64,000 nucleotides of DNA from Acanthosepion lycidas. Its lineage: Eukaryota > Mollusca > Cephalopoda > Sepiida > Sepiidae. The position numbers and the translations under genes are program-made. Positions 33,561 to 42,746 of this stretch are shown here, piece by piece. The stretch covers positions 86,022,186 through 86,086,185 of the forward strand of contig OZ010572.1 of the NCBI GenBank assembly GCA_963932145.1, in the 5' to 3' direction. How positions within the stretch are numbered: position 1 is the stretch's first letter; the number at the start of each line of letters is the position of its first letter. Below the pieces are notes generated by a model. The model did no database searches, had not been told where the DNA came from, and saw only the letters and a program-made list of their open reading frames with translations.

Positions 33561-36067
33561 TAAATCGACCATATTCGGTACCATTCCAAACACTCCATTA
33601 GCAATAGGATAAATCGACCATATTCGGTACCATTCCAAACACTCCATTAGCAATAGGATAAATCGACCATATTCGGTACCATTCCAAACACTCCATTAGC
33701 AATAGGATAAATCGACCATATTCGGTACCGTTCCAAACTCTCCATTAGCAATAGGAAAAATCGACCATATTCGGTACCGTTCCAAACACTCCATTAGCAA
33801 TAGGATAAATCGACCATATTCGGTACCGTTCCAAACACTCCATTAGCAATAGGATAAATCGACCATATTCGGTACCGTTCCAAACACTCCATTAGCAATA
33901 GGATAAATCGACCATATTCGGTACCGTTCCAAACACTCCATTAGTAATAGGATAAATCGACCATATTCGGTACCGTTCCAAACACTCCATTAGCAATAGG
34001 ATAAATCGACCATATTCGGTACCGTTCCAAACACTCCATTAGCAATAGGATAAATCGACCATATTCGGTACCGTTCCAAACACTCCATTAGCAATAGGAT
34101 AAATCGACCATATTCGGTACCGTTCCAAACACTCCATTAGCAATAGGATAAATCGACCATATTCGGTACCGTTCCAAACACTCCATTAGCAATAGGATAA
34201 ATCGACCATATTCGGTACCGTTCCAAACACTCCATTAGCAATAGGATAAATCGACCATATTCGGTACCGTTCCAAACACTCCATTCGCAATAGGATAAAT
34301 CGACCATATTCGGCACCATTCCAAAGACTCCATTAGCAATAGGATAAATCGACCATATTTGGTACCGTTCCAAACACTCCATTAGCAATAGGATAAATCG
34401 ACCATATTCGGTACCGTTCCAAACACTCCATTAGCAATAGGATAAATCGACCATATTCGGTACCATTCCAAACACTCCATTAGCAATAGGATAAATCGAC
34501 CATATTCGGTACCGTTCCAAACACTCCATTAGCAATAGGATAAATCGACCATATTCGGTACCGTTCCAAACACTCCATTAGCAATAGGATAAGTCGACCA
34601 TATTCGGTACCGTTCCAAACACTCCATTAGCAATAGGATAAATCGACCATATTCGGTACCATTCCAAACACTCCATTAGCAATGGGATAAATCGACCATA
34701 TTCGGTACCGTTCCAAACACTCCATTAGCAATAGGATAAATCGACCATATTCGGTACCGTTCCAAGCACTCCATTAGCAATAGGATAAATCGACCATATT
34801 CGGTACCATTCCAAACACTCCATTAGCAATAGTATAAATCGACCATATTCGGTACCATTCCAAACACTCCATTAGCAATAGGATAAATCGACCATATTCG
34901 GTACCGTTCCAAACACTCCATTAGCAATAGGATAAATCGACCATATTCGGTACCGTTCCAAACACTCCATTAGCAATAGGATAAATCGACCATATTCGGT
35001 ACCATTCCAAACACTCCATTAGCAATAGGATAAATCGACCATATTCGGTACCATTCCAAACACTCCATTAGCAATAGGATAAATCGACCATATTCGGTAC
35101 CGTTCCAAACACTCCATTAGCAATAGGATAAATCGACCATATTCGGTACCGTTCCAAACACTCCATTAGCAATAGGATAAATCGACCATATTCGGTACCG
35201 TTCCAAACACTCCATTAGCAATAGGATAAATCGACCATATTCGGTACCGTTCCAAACACTCCATTAGCAATAGGATAAATCGACCATATTCGGTACCATT
35301 CCAAACACTCCATTAGCAATAGGATAAATCGACCATATTCGGTACCATTCCAAACACTCCATTAGCAATAGGATAAATTGACCATATTCGGTACCGTTCC
35401 AAACACTCCATTAGCAATAGGATAAATCGACCATATTCGGTACCATTCCAAACACTCCATTAGCAATAGGATAAATCGACCATATTCGGTACCGTTCCAA
35501 ACACTCCATTAGCAATAGGATAAATCGACCATATTCGGTACCATTCCAAACACTCCATTAGCAATAGGATAAATCGACCATATTCGGTACCATTCCAAAC
35601 ACTCTATTAGCAATAGGATAAATCGACCATATTCGGTACCGTTCCAAACACACCATTAGCAATAGGATAAATCGACCATATTCGGTACCATTCCAAACAC
35701 TCCATTAGCAATAGGATAAATCGACCATATTCGGTACCATTCCAAACACTCTATTAGCAATAGGATAAATCGACCATATTCGGTACCGTTCCAAACACTC
35801 CATTAGCAATAGGATAAATCGACCATATTCGGTACCATTCCAAACACTCCATTAGCAATAGGATAAATCGACCATATTCGGTACCATTCCAAACACTCCA
35901 TTAGCAATAGCATAAATCGACCATATTCGGTACCGTTCCAAACACTCCATTAGCAATAGGATAAATCGACCATATTCGGTACCGTTCCAAACACTCCATT
36001 AGCAATAGGATAAATCGACCATATTCGGTACCATTCCAAACACTCCATTAGCAATAGGATAAATCGA

Positions 36068-36417
36068 CCATATTCGGTAGCGTTCCAAGGAAAGTCAGTC
36101 AGTTACGTGGCATACATTTTACACGGTTAAGCGATCATGTATCTTTCGATACATGACTGATAAGGCAGATTTTTTCCCGCATTTCTTTTCTTTCTACGGT
36201 ACACCTGTTGCCATCCAGGGCTATAGAACCTAGTCTGTCTTGCTATTTACACATAACTGGTGGGAAGAAGAGGATTCATACCTTTCCGAATGTTATTATC
36301 ATGTAAGCAAATGTAATGGATTCGGGTGGAATTCGAACTCGGCTCTCCGATTCCTCAATCCGAGGGTCGCTTGTCATTTGCTCCACATTCGTGCCTCCAT
36401 ATTCGGTAACGTTCCAA
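36068..36417. repeat. 21-bp direct repeat flanking the SINE
   Basis: Positions 36068-36088 and 36397-36417 carry the same 21-bp satellite segment (ccatattcggta, one g/a mismatch, then cgttccaa). They sit at both ends of the SINE in the same phase of the 49-bp unit. This fits a target-site duplication made by retrotransposition. Periodicity of the array is a weaker alternative, because the phase would otherwise not restart at exactly this point. Confidence 0.6.
36089..36396 (-). mobile_element. tRNA-derived SINE, copy 1 (inserted in the satellite edge)
   Basis: On the minus strand the element begins near 36396 with a tRNA-like head. A B-box-like gagttcgaattcc lies at about 36333-36345, preceded by an anticodon-arm-like tcggattgaggaatcgg; it most resembles an arginine tRNA. 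An unrelated body follows and ends near 36089. The same sequence recurs in the same orientation at 45238-45515 (most of its length) and 57290-57415 (middle part), sharing blocks such as gttgccatccagggctata and gaagaggattcatac. This shows an interspersed family. A clear poly-A or simple-repeat tail is not visible. Probably inactive. Confidence 0.7.
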
Positions 36418-36777
36418 TTACACAATTACCAATAGAGTAAATCGAACATATTCGGTACCATATCATGCACTCCACTACCAAAAGGCGAAATTGACTATAT
36501 TCGGTACCTTTCCAAGCACTCGATTAATAATAGACTAAATCGAGCATATCCGCTGCCGTTCCAAGCACTCTATTAGCAATAGGATAAATCAGCTACATTT
36601 GAGGACGTTCCAAGAACTGCGATAATGATCAACTCCACCGACACATTCGAGGCTATTCCAAGAACTCCAGCAACAACAGACTAAATCGGCTACATTTGAG
36701 ACCGTAAATCCCATACAACCAGACTTTAATCGACCACATTCAGAACCTTTCCGAACACTAATACCAATAGGCTATAT
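36397..36777. repeat. About eight highly diverged 49-bp satellite units
   Basis: Beyond the SINE the 49-bp rhythm continues but decays: units start near 36397, 36446, 36495, 36545 and so on, with the tattcgg, ttccaagcact and aataggataaatc blocks each carrying many substitutions. The last recognisable unit has acattcagaacctttccgaacac and aataggctatatc. Degenerate units at the rim with homogeneous units inside are the usual pattern for satellites kept uniform by unequal exchange. Confidence 0.85.
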
Positions 36778-37000
36778 CAGCTTTTCTCAACCGGGGTTCC
36801 CCGAAACCCTAAGATTCCGCGAGAACAGGTGAGATAAGCTAATGCACTTTTGATTTCTTATGTAATTTCATATACGTAATATTACTAAACACACACAATA
36901 TATTCTTGGTTATTGTAATGTTGTAATACAGACATCATCCTATCTAATCTATTATGTTATTAAAAATATGTTAGTATTAATATACTATTTATAGTAAAGG
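36778..37000. mobile_element. Decayed hAT transposon end
   Basis: The segment opens with cag followed by cttttctcaaccgggg and then ttccccgaaaccctaagattccgcgag. This ggttctcaaccnnggttccncg pattern is the terminal inverted repeat style of animal hAT/Charlie-type elements, and the element appears to begin exactly where satellite similarity ends. I do not see the matching right end or a coding remnant, so this is a truncated end. Inner boundary is approximate. Confidence 0.45.
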
Positions 37001-37388
37001 ATAAAATTTTTAAAAAATTATCAGCAATTATCTTTTTTCGTTCTGTTTATTATAGGTATATGATATTGTTTATTTTTTACGTTTGAGTTTAGAATATTTT
37101 TGTGTGAATGAAAACTTCCTGATGAAGTATTATAAACGAAGAGTATGGAATTTATTTAGCATTACCGAAAAATTTGACTAGCAGTTGTTTACCGACTTCA
37201 CGGCGCTGGCGAGTATTGTATTTTGACGATGAGATTACCATTTCATTTCCAACCTCCGTTTTGGTTATTCCTCATTCAGTAACCCTTTCTAGGTTACAAC
37301 AAAGAGCTTGATCCATTTAGAAAAACACCAGAAAAATATTTCATAAACAAATTTTAGCTTATATATAACCACATAAAGTATATACACA

Positions 37389-37391
<3 letters not shown>
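37001..37391. other. AT-rich stretch, nothing recognised
   Basis: Mostly AT-rich sequence between the hAT end and the first long TA tract. It may contain more of the decayed hAT element. I see no coding remnant or repeat shared with the rest of the window. Confidence 0.4.

Positions 37392-37471
<80 letters not shown>
37392..37471. repeat. (TA)n microsatellite, about 40 dinucleotides
   Basis: An uninterrupted run of TA of about 80 bp. The tyrosine/isoleucine-rich reading frame across it is an artefact of the dinucleotide. A short related TA run lies at 37602-37619, just before the LINE remnant. Confidence 0.97.
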
Positions 37472-37474
<3 letters not shown>

Positions 37475-37647
37475 AAAATATAGTTTAAAGGCTATATTTA
37501 TGGGTTTAATGCCCAATATCAGGAATAGAGCGAATGTAAATATTAAAGTAGACTTTGAAGCCGACAATCTGTTTCTTGCTAAACTCAACCCTACGGCATT
37601 TTATATATATATATATATAGTTGGTATGAAATATTAAACAATGAAGT

Positions 37648-38900
37648 TCACTGATCCGGGAAAATGCTGCTGTTCTTATGAAACTTAGCCCAGAACTATC
37701 CCCAAACTTAGCAAATTTATTTAACCGCTGCCTTAAAAAGAAATTTTTCTCAAGTCTATTAAATGCGTCAGAAATATGCCCTGTTTTCTAGAATACAGGT
37801 GAGCGTTTATCTACGTCGGAATATCGCCTCATCAGCTTCTTTTGTGTCAACAGCAAAAATTTCGAATTTTTCCTCAAATCAAATTTGTTGATCACGTCAA
37901 CAGAAATAACCTCCCGAGCGACAAATTGTATTGATTTCACTCCTCTTGGTTCAATGTCTGTGCTGTCATTACACATAGAATCAGTGATGAGGTACTCATT
38001 CATAGCGTGTCTTTGACAAGTATGTCTCGGTGAAACCCATCTTTCTCCACTCAAACCACGTACCATGTCCTTCAACTTGATGGATCCCCTTCATCACGAA
38101 TCCGTAAACGTTGATTCCATTGGGAAAACTTTCTAACCACGGCGGCGACTACAGTTTACGATGCCCTCCTTCAGGCGATGTCGTATCATCTCAGCACTGG
38201 CTGTGCATATATTTTATTTTTAGCCAAAACAAATTTGATGTTTGGTGTTCAAACACAGATGTTCAAATGCAATATATTGCATGTTTATATTCAAAGCAAT
38301 CAATTTGCTTTGTGAGGTGAGTACTCGCAGGTTGTTTGCATCTTTCATATATAAAAATCTACCATTCGACTGTGCATTGAATATTGCTGCCATATCTGAT
38401 CTGGTGTTCCTGCTATATACCTCAGGATTCTCGATAAAGTCCAAAGAAGTGTTTGTAATATTATCGATACTGACCTAGCAACTCGGCATCAGTCAAATTC
38501 TCATCGACGTAACGTGGCTTCCCTCTGTCTTTTCTATAAATATTTTCATGGCTATTGATCTAATTAAGTATTCCTCCGACCGCTTCATTTTAATCGTACT
38601 ACTAGATTGGGTCATCGTTTTACTGTTGAATTTATTTTGTAACCGGAAGTTCAATTATTTAAATGCAACGCCAATCGCCATCTTCTGTCTTCCTGTTCAT
38701 TTATTGTTCTTTCTCTGAACTAAAATCTTCTCATTCGATTTTATTCTCAGTAACCCTGGTGTATTACATTTTTCCAGTGGCGAAATTGTTAGAAAATATA
38801 TTTTACATGAACCAATCCTCGCAGATATTACGTCTTATAGTGGCTGCAATGCAATTTGTGTTATATCATCGATCTTCCTGAGTGTCATGGAGACAAGTTG
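37648..38900 (+). pseudogene. Decayed CR1/Jockey-type LINE (RT and C-terminal parts)
   Basis: From 37648 one frame gives a peptide beginning SLIRENAAVLMKLSPELSP and continuing through LFNRCLKKKFF, CPVF, a stop, and GERLSTSEYRLISF. This is the fingers region of non-LTR reverse transcriptase, where intact relatives read YRPISLLSVISKIFE. After frameshifts, an HRIS segment follows near 37975. From about 38367 another frame gives TIRLCIEYCCHI, stop, SGVPAIYLRILDKVQ, then SHRRNVASLCLFYKYFHGY, ending at stops near 38550. This is the conserved C-terminal tail of CR1/Jockey-like ORF2 (hRRnvaSLslFYkYyhG). The middle, including the catalytic YADD box, is not recognisable. Multiple stops and frameshifts mean it is dead. 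A second copy of the tail lies at 58860-59360. Clade is inferred from these motifs only. Confidence 0.7.
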
Positions 38901-39110
38901 TTGATAAGACAAAAGGTTAAGGATTAGAATTTCTAAGGGAAAATCGCGTTCGTGTTTTTCCTTACATTCAGTTTCTTTTTTCACTCTTTTGCTAATCATT
39001 TTTGCCATGTGTTGCACACGACAGCAAAAAGACATTGGTCTTTATATAATGAAATATCAGCTAACGTCGTGCAAACATCTTCACGGTTATTTCTTATGTC
39101 TCTTCTTCGA

Positions 39111-39111
<1 letters not shown>

Positions 39112-39164
<53 letters not shown>
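39112..39164. repeat. (TA)n microsatellite
   Basis: An uninterrupted TA run of about 50 bp. Frames crossing it read as alternating tyrosine and isoleucine. Confidence 0.97.
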
Positions 39165-39167
<3 letters not shown>

Positions 39168-39739
39168 AAAAGGCTTAAACACTAATATCCCATGGTCATA
39201 ATTTATTCCATTGGAATCGTAAATACGATCCAATTCATCAAACCTACAAATTCAAAAAGAAAACAGAAAAAACAACCCCGGAAATAAAAATAGAATTTAG
39301 AGAGAGTGTAAGTATGAGAGTGTGGGACAAATGTTTGAGCTAAAGAGACGGGTAACAGACGAGAGAAGGAGGAAGATTAAACCTTAACAGAGAGAAGTTT
39401 AGGAGAGGTGAGTGAAAGAGGTTTAAGTGATAGAAATTTGAATGTTGTCGGATGTCTAATACAGTAAAGATACATTTCGTAGTGACATACACACACCATA
39501 GACGATCTAATGTTAAAGATCAGAATAAGAGGGAGGGAGAGGAAAGGAAAGAAGAAGGGGTGAGGGAGAGAGATGGGTCGAGGGAAACTAAAACTGAAGG
39601 CCATTTACTGAAAGGGCCGCTGTGTAATTAAGAAAATTTAACAAAATTAATATCGACTACAGGTTACAAATCAAATATACACATATAAAAAATAAATATA
39701 GCGATTATCTAATCTAGCAAGGACCTATATTATTATGTT
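39165..39739. other. Non-coding stretch with a purine-rich part, no gene recognised
   Basis: The part from about 39290 to 39600 is strongly purine-rich on the plus strand (runs such as gagggagaggaaaggaaag and gagggagagagatggg). The complementary frames are therefore Ser/Pro/Phe/Leu-rich by composition. I see no conserved protein motif or repeat shared elsewhere. Confidence 0.5.
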
Positions 39740-39885
39740 CAAAACACATGCGAATACACACATACACAATAACATATACACGTATATACATACATATAGT
39801 CGTGTACCCATATACACACATACATATACCCATGTACACATATATCCACATATACACACCAATACACACATACCAATACCAGTAG

Positions 39886-39944
<59 letters not shown>
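39740..39944. repeat. Mixed (CA)/(TA) tract ending in pure (TA)n
   Basis: An imperfect acacatata-type tract from about 39740 runs into a pure TA run at 39888-39944. The frames across it on both strands are simple-repeat artefacts. Confidence 0.93.
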
Positions 39945-39947
<3 letters not shown>

Positions 39948-39975
39948 GGATTGATATACATATATATATAGTTGA

Positions 39976-40070
39976 ATTGATGTGAGTTTGTGACACTGGG
40001 TTTCACGCCATATGCGATCATAATACAATCGCAAATAGCGTGAAACCCAGTGTCACAAACTTACATTAAT
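39976..40070. repeat. 95-bp near-perfect hairpin (MITE-like or miRNA-precursor-like)
   Basis: The left arm starts attgatgtgagtttgtgac and continues with actgggtttcacgc. The right arm is its reverse complement with about four mismatches over roughly 40 bp, and the loop is only about 10 bases around cataatac. It sits between TA-rich tracts. No obvious coding content. The length and symmetry fit a very short foldback MITE. A transcribed hairpin RNA is another possibility. Confidence 0.8.
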
Positions 40071-40142
40071 ACGACTAATATTGAGCGCTTTCCATTAAGT
40101 ACCGCGTATATGTAATACATAAATAATATATATAATAAATTG

Positions 40143-40145
<3 letters not shown>

Positions 40146-40173
<28 letters not shown>
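40146..40173. repeat. Short (TA)n microsatellite
   Basis: About 14 TA dinucleotides immediately upstream of the 60-bp direct repeat. Confidence 0.9.
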
Positions 40174-40190
40174 TTCTTGATATTTAAAAC

Positions 40191-40310
40191 CAAGATACAC
40201 CTTCTTTTTAGGAGAAAAGGAAGAAAAGAAAGCAATAAGAAAGAAAGACACAAGATACACCCTCTTTTTATGAGAAAAAGGCAAAAAGAAAGAAAAGAGA
40301 GGAGATGATT
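40191..40310. repeat. Two-copy 60-bp tandem duplication
   Basis: Two copies begin caagatacacc at 40191 and 40251. Each runs through ctctttttatgagaaa or a close variant into an A/G-rich tail. Divergence is several percent. The period of 60 bp is read directly from the start positions. Confidence 0.8.
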
Positions 40311-40741
40311 GGAAGTTTTTTTTTTGGTTGTTTTTATTCGGATCAACTAATCGGAATGACCACGCTAAGTTCAATGTAGGGGAAAACGAAAACTAAGAAG
40401 CAATCATACGTAAGAGGTCATGACCCGCAGATTTAGAATTGTAGACAGCATCGAAACGTCAAATACGATTCGGATGTAACTTGGCTACAATGTTATACAT
40501 TAGATGATGTCATTTCCTAGTAAAGATGAAAGGTAATTTAACAAGATATTTGACAAACTACATTGTCTGTGAGTTGAAAAAAAATATCTCATTTTTATAG
40601 CTGGTAAATAAACAAGCCATGTAAAAGCAGATGAAAAGTTTAAACATATAGATATAAGAAAATTATTAAAACATAAAGATCCAACAAAATTAATTAAACA
40701 TGTAGATCAAACAAAATGAAATAAAATGCAGCATGATCTTT
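40311..40741. other. AT-rich spacer, nothing recognised
   Basis: Between the 60-bp duplication and the hAT element I see only AT-rich sequence. No motif, repeat or coding remnant stands out. Confidence 0.4.
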
Positions 40742-41050
40742 ATATAGGGCAGGGGTTTCCAAACTTTTTGACTTGCGGAGCCCTTTATATTTCAGGCTTT
40801 ACTTTAAGGTCCCCCTTATAAACGCTTATGAAATTTATACATAAATAGTTGCTGAATATAACATAATTTTGCATTAATGCAATAAAAGCTGGTATAAATC
40901 TTACTTTAGACATAAGTGTTCAAATAAATTAATGCTGCATGTTGCTGCAAAATGTAACAAAATTAAATTTTGTTATATTAAAATATTAATTTTACATATA
41001 AATGAAAAGAGTAATAGTATTTAACAAATAGTTTTATTGTCAACTAAAGA

Positions 41051-41735
41051 AGAGTCTGGCGTTGCCCGGGGATGTAACAGTAAGAGATAGATCAAGTATC
41101 GACCATCATAAAGACTGAAAAATAAAATTGACAAAGATTATTGTTTAAGGTTGACGGACACGCATGTCTTAATTAGTTTTATTTTGTTTTTGTTTTTTTG
41201 TTTTTTACGAATTGGCCAAACCCAAACTCAAACAAAAACATTGTTTTCAATCGTTATGAGTCTATCGATTGAATGAGAATTTTATTATAAACAATTGTCT
41301 TGTAAATGGAATTTTTAAAGCATTCTGAATGTAAAAATAAAGAAAAAAAGTGTTCAATACAATAAGAAAAAGTTTTATTGAAATCGGTTGAAAAATGTAG
41401 GAAATCCGATCCCATATATCAACGAACACACACACACACAAACAACCTGGGTTTTATAATAAGTATAACTCGATATGAGTTGTTCCCCTTTCATTCTTGC
41501 GACAGAATCGTGTTTTATCGTGTTTTCAAATTGATTTCATGCAAAAACAATTGTGTTTTTCCAATTTCTGGCGCTGTCAGAACCACCGCAAGCTAATTTT
41601 ACGCAGTCCTGTGAAGTTTTGTTGAAATTGGTTGAAAAATGTAGGAAATCCGATCCAATATACAAACGTACAGACACACACACACACACACACACAAACA
41701 CACAGACACAATCTGCGATTTATAATAAGTAAGAT
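41051..41735 (+). mobile_element. RTE-tail-like dimeric repeat, copy 1 (nested in hAT)
   Basis: It starts with a diverged form of the family head (tctggcgttgcccgggg). It contains two related tail subunits, each with gaaatcggttgaaaaatgta, ggaaatccgatcc, a (CA)n run and a terminal ttttataataagta. Close copies lie at 61084-61745, 62018-62203 (second subunit only) and 63168-63737. The microsatellite plus ttataataagta end resembles the 3' tails of RTE-type LINEs and their non-autonomous relatives; the family assignment is inferred. It interrupts the 3' non-coding part of the hAT element and is therefore younger. Confidence 0.75.
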
Positions 41736-41763
41736 TACACGCACAGGATTTTTTAATACACAC

Positions 41764-42291
41764 TTAGTGAGAAGGATGTGCTTGCTTGGCTTTGCATAAA
41801 CTATCAATTCTTGGCGATATTACTGATAAGCATACATGTAAGTCACTTTCTGGAGCAAGTCTGGATCTGTATTTGTTTCTCAGATGGGTCAGTGCCAAAA
41901 ATCCTGCTTCGTATAAATATGTTGTTGCAAACGGTAACAAAATCTTAACTGCCTTTCGAGATAACAATGGATACTCGGAGCCTACAGTGAGCCAGAATTT
42001 CGAAAGTTGTTGCTGCATGAAACTAATTTTTAATGTTCTGTCGCATGAAATTTCCGCCAGTTCTTCCAGTTCATTTCCTGTGAGCATGCTATTAGCTATT
42101 TCAACATTAAATGGATTTCTGATCCAGTCAAAATTTTCAATATTATCAGGAACATCTTTCGAGAAATATTAGTCAAAATGTCCAGCAAGTGATATTAAAT
42201 GTCATTTAACATCTACAATTATCGAATCAACATTCAAATCCTTTGGTTCCTTCTCTGCATGAATAGAATCCATTATCTTTATCAATTTAAG
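41764..42291 (-). pseudogene. hAT transposase C-terminus (ZBED5-like, hATC dimerisation domain)
   Basis: One minus-strand frame runs from about 42291 to a stop codon at 41764, with two in-frame stops. It includes HLISLAGHFD, stop, YFSKDVPDN, then DWIRNPFNVE, FWLTVGSEYPLLSRKAVKIL, ATTYLYEAGFLAL, LRNKYRSRL and the terminal KQAHPSH. These are hallmark pieces of the C-terminal hAT dimerisation domain as found in ZBED5 / SCAN-domain-3-like transposases (typical: YP.LS..A...LLPF.TTYLCE.GFSAL). About 176 codons remain of a protein normally several hundred residues long. The BED finger and the catalytic core are missing. It belongs to the hAT element 40750-42467. Confidence 0.88.
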
Positions 42292-42746
42292 ATACAAATT
42301 ATATTAGTATATCAAATCTATGAAATAGTTTATTGAATCAATTTATTTCATGATCGGCCTATAAGTTACTTATAAGTGCTTATAAGTTGCATAAAAAAGT
42401 TCACGGACCCCCTATATTGTCCTTGCGGACCCCCTGTGGTCCGTGGACCACAATTTGAAAACCCCTGATATAGGGTGTTAATAAAAAAACCAATCAATGC
42501 AAAATGTCGAAATGTCAGGCGAACGCCAATACATCTATACTAAATTTTACCAAAACTACTAGAAGATTAATGTAAAAATTATACATCGAAAAGGATCTTA
42601 CTGACAGAAAGTTAAACCTGATATAGTGCAACGAGGTTTAACTAAAATCTTAGAAGCAATTATCAAATTTCAATGTTTAGCAAGATTGTAGGGTCAAAGG
42701 TACGGTATGTTTACAATTAACCGTTCATTCAAACCTTTGGTTTAAT

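Larger units (their letters stand above)
1..36088. repeat. 49-bp satellite array, about 736 head-to-tail units
   Basis: The first unit is positions 1-49 and the pattern repeats every 49 bp without a break to 36088. Each unit carries a gaccatattcggtacc block (with a GGTACC palindrome), then ttccaaacactcc, then attagcaataggataaa. Units differ at a few positions: the flank before the acc (aatcg, aaacg, aattg, aatta, aatca), attcgg against attcgt or attagg, tacc against tagc, cattcc against cgttcc, and actcc against actct, actca or attca. Indels inside units are rare and mostly one base. No unrelated sequence interrupts the array. It begins before the window. Because 49 leaves remainder 1 on division by 3, any reading frame must pass through all three phases of the unit, so the array is non-coding. 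A centromeric, pericentromeric or heterochromatic role is possible but not shown. Confidence 0.98.
40750..42467 (-). mobile_element. hAT transposon with both ends, internally deleted
   Basis: The element starts caggggtttccaaac and ends with the inverted form (tttgaaaacccctg). Just inside, both ends carry the ggaccccc / gcggagccc style common in this group. It is flanked by an exact 8-bp duplication, so both ends are original. The interior is only about 1.7 kb, of which about 685 bp is a later nested repeat (41051-41735). The original remnant is therefore about 1.0 kb, much shorter than an autonomous hAT, and keeps only the C-terminal part of the transposase on the minus strand. It is non-autonomous and dead. 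Confidence 0.9.
40742..42475. repeat. 8-bp target-site duplication of the hAT element
   Basis: The octamer atataggg is present at 40742-40749 and again at 42468-42475, directly outside the caggggttt and aaacccctg ends. Eight base pairs is the characteristic target duplication of the hAT superfamily. Confidence 0.9.

Noticed and set aside
27718-34388. Four 83-codon minus-strand reading frames with near-identical sequence (27718, 29188, 33206, 34137)
   Set aside because: They are translations of the 49-bp satellite, cycling through its three phases every 147 bp. They exist only where units lack stop-forming variants. There is no start context, codon bias or domain.
1-36088. CRISPR array
   Set aside because: The 49-bp units are contiguous, with no unique spacers between short repeats, and the context is animal DNA.
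1-36088. CENP-B box in the satellite (because of attcgttaccattcc units)
   Set aside because: The pattern needs TTCG, then A and CGGG at fixed spacing. The units have ttcgttaccattcc without CGGG.
37788-38075. 95-codon minus-strand frame
   Set aside because: It is the antisense of the CR1/Jockey-like reverse transcriptase remnant, whose motifs are read on the plus strand.
37289-40374. Reading frames rich in alternating Tyr/Ile near 37.3, 39.1, 39.8 and 40.1 kb
   Set aside because: They are direct translations of TA and CA microsatellites.
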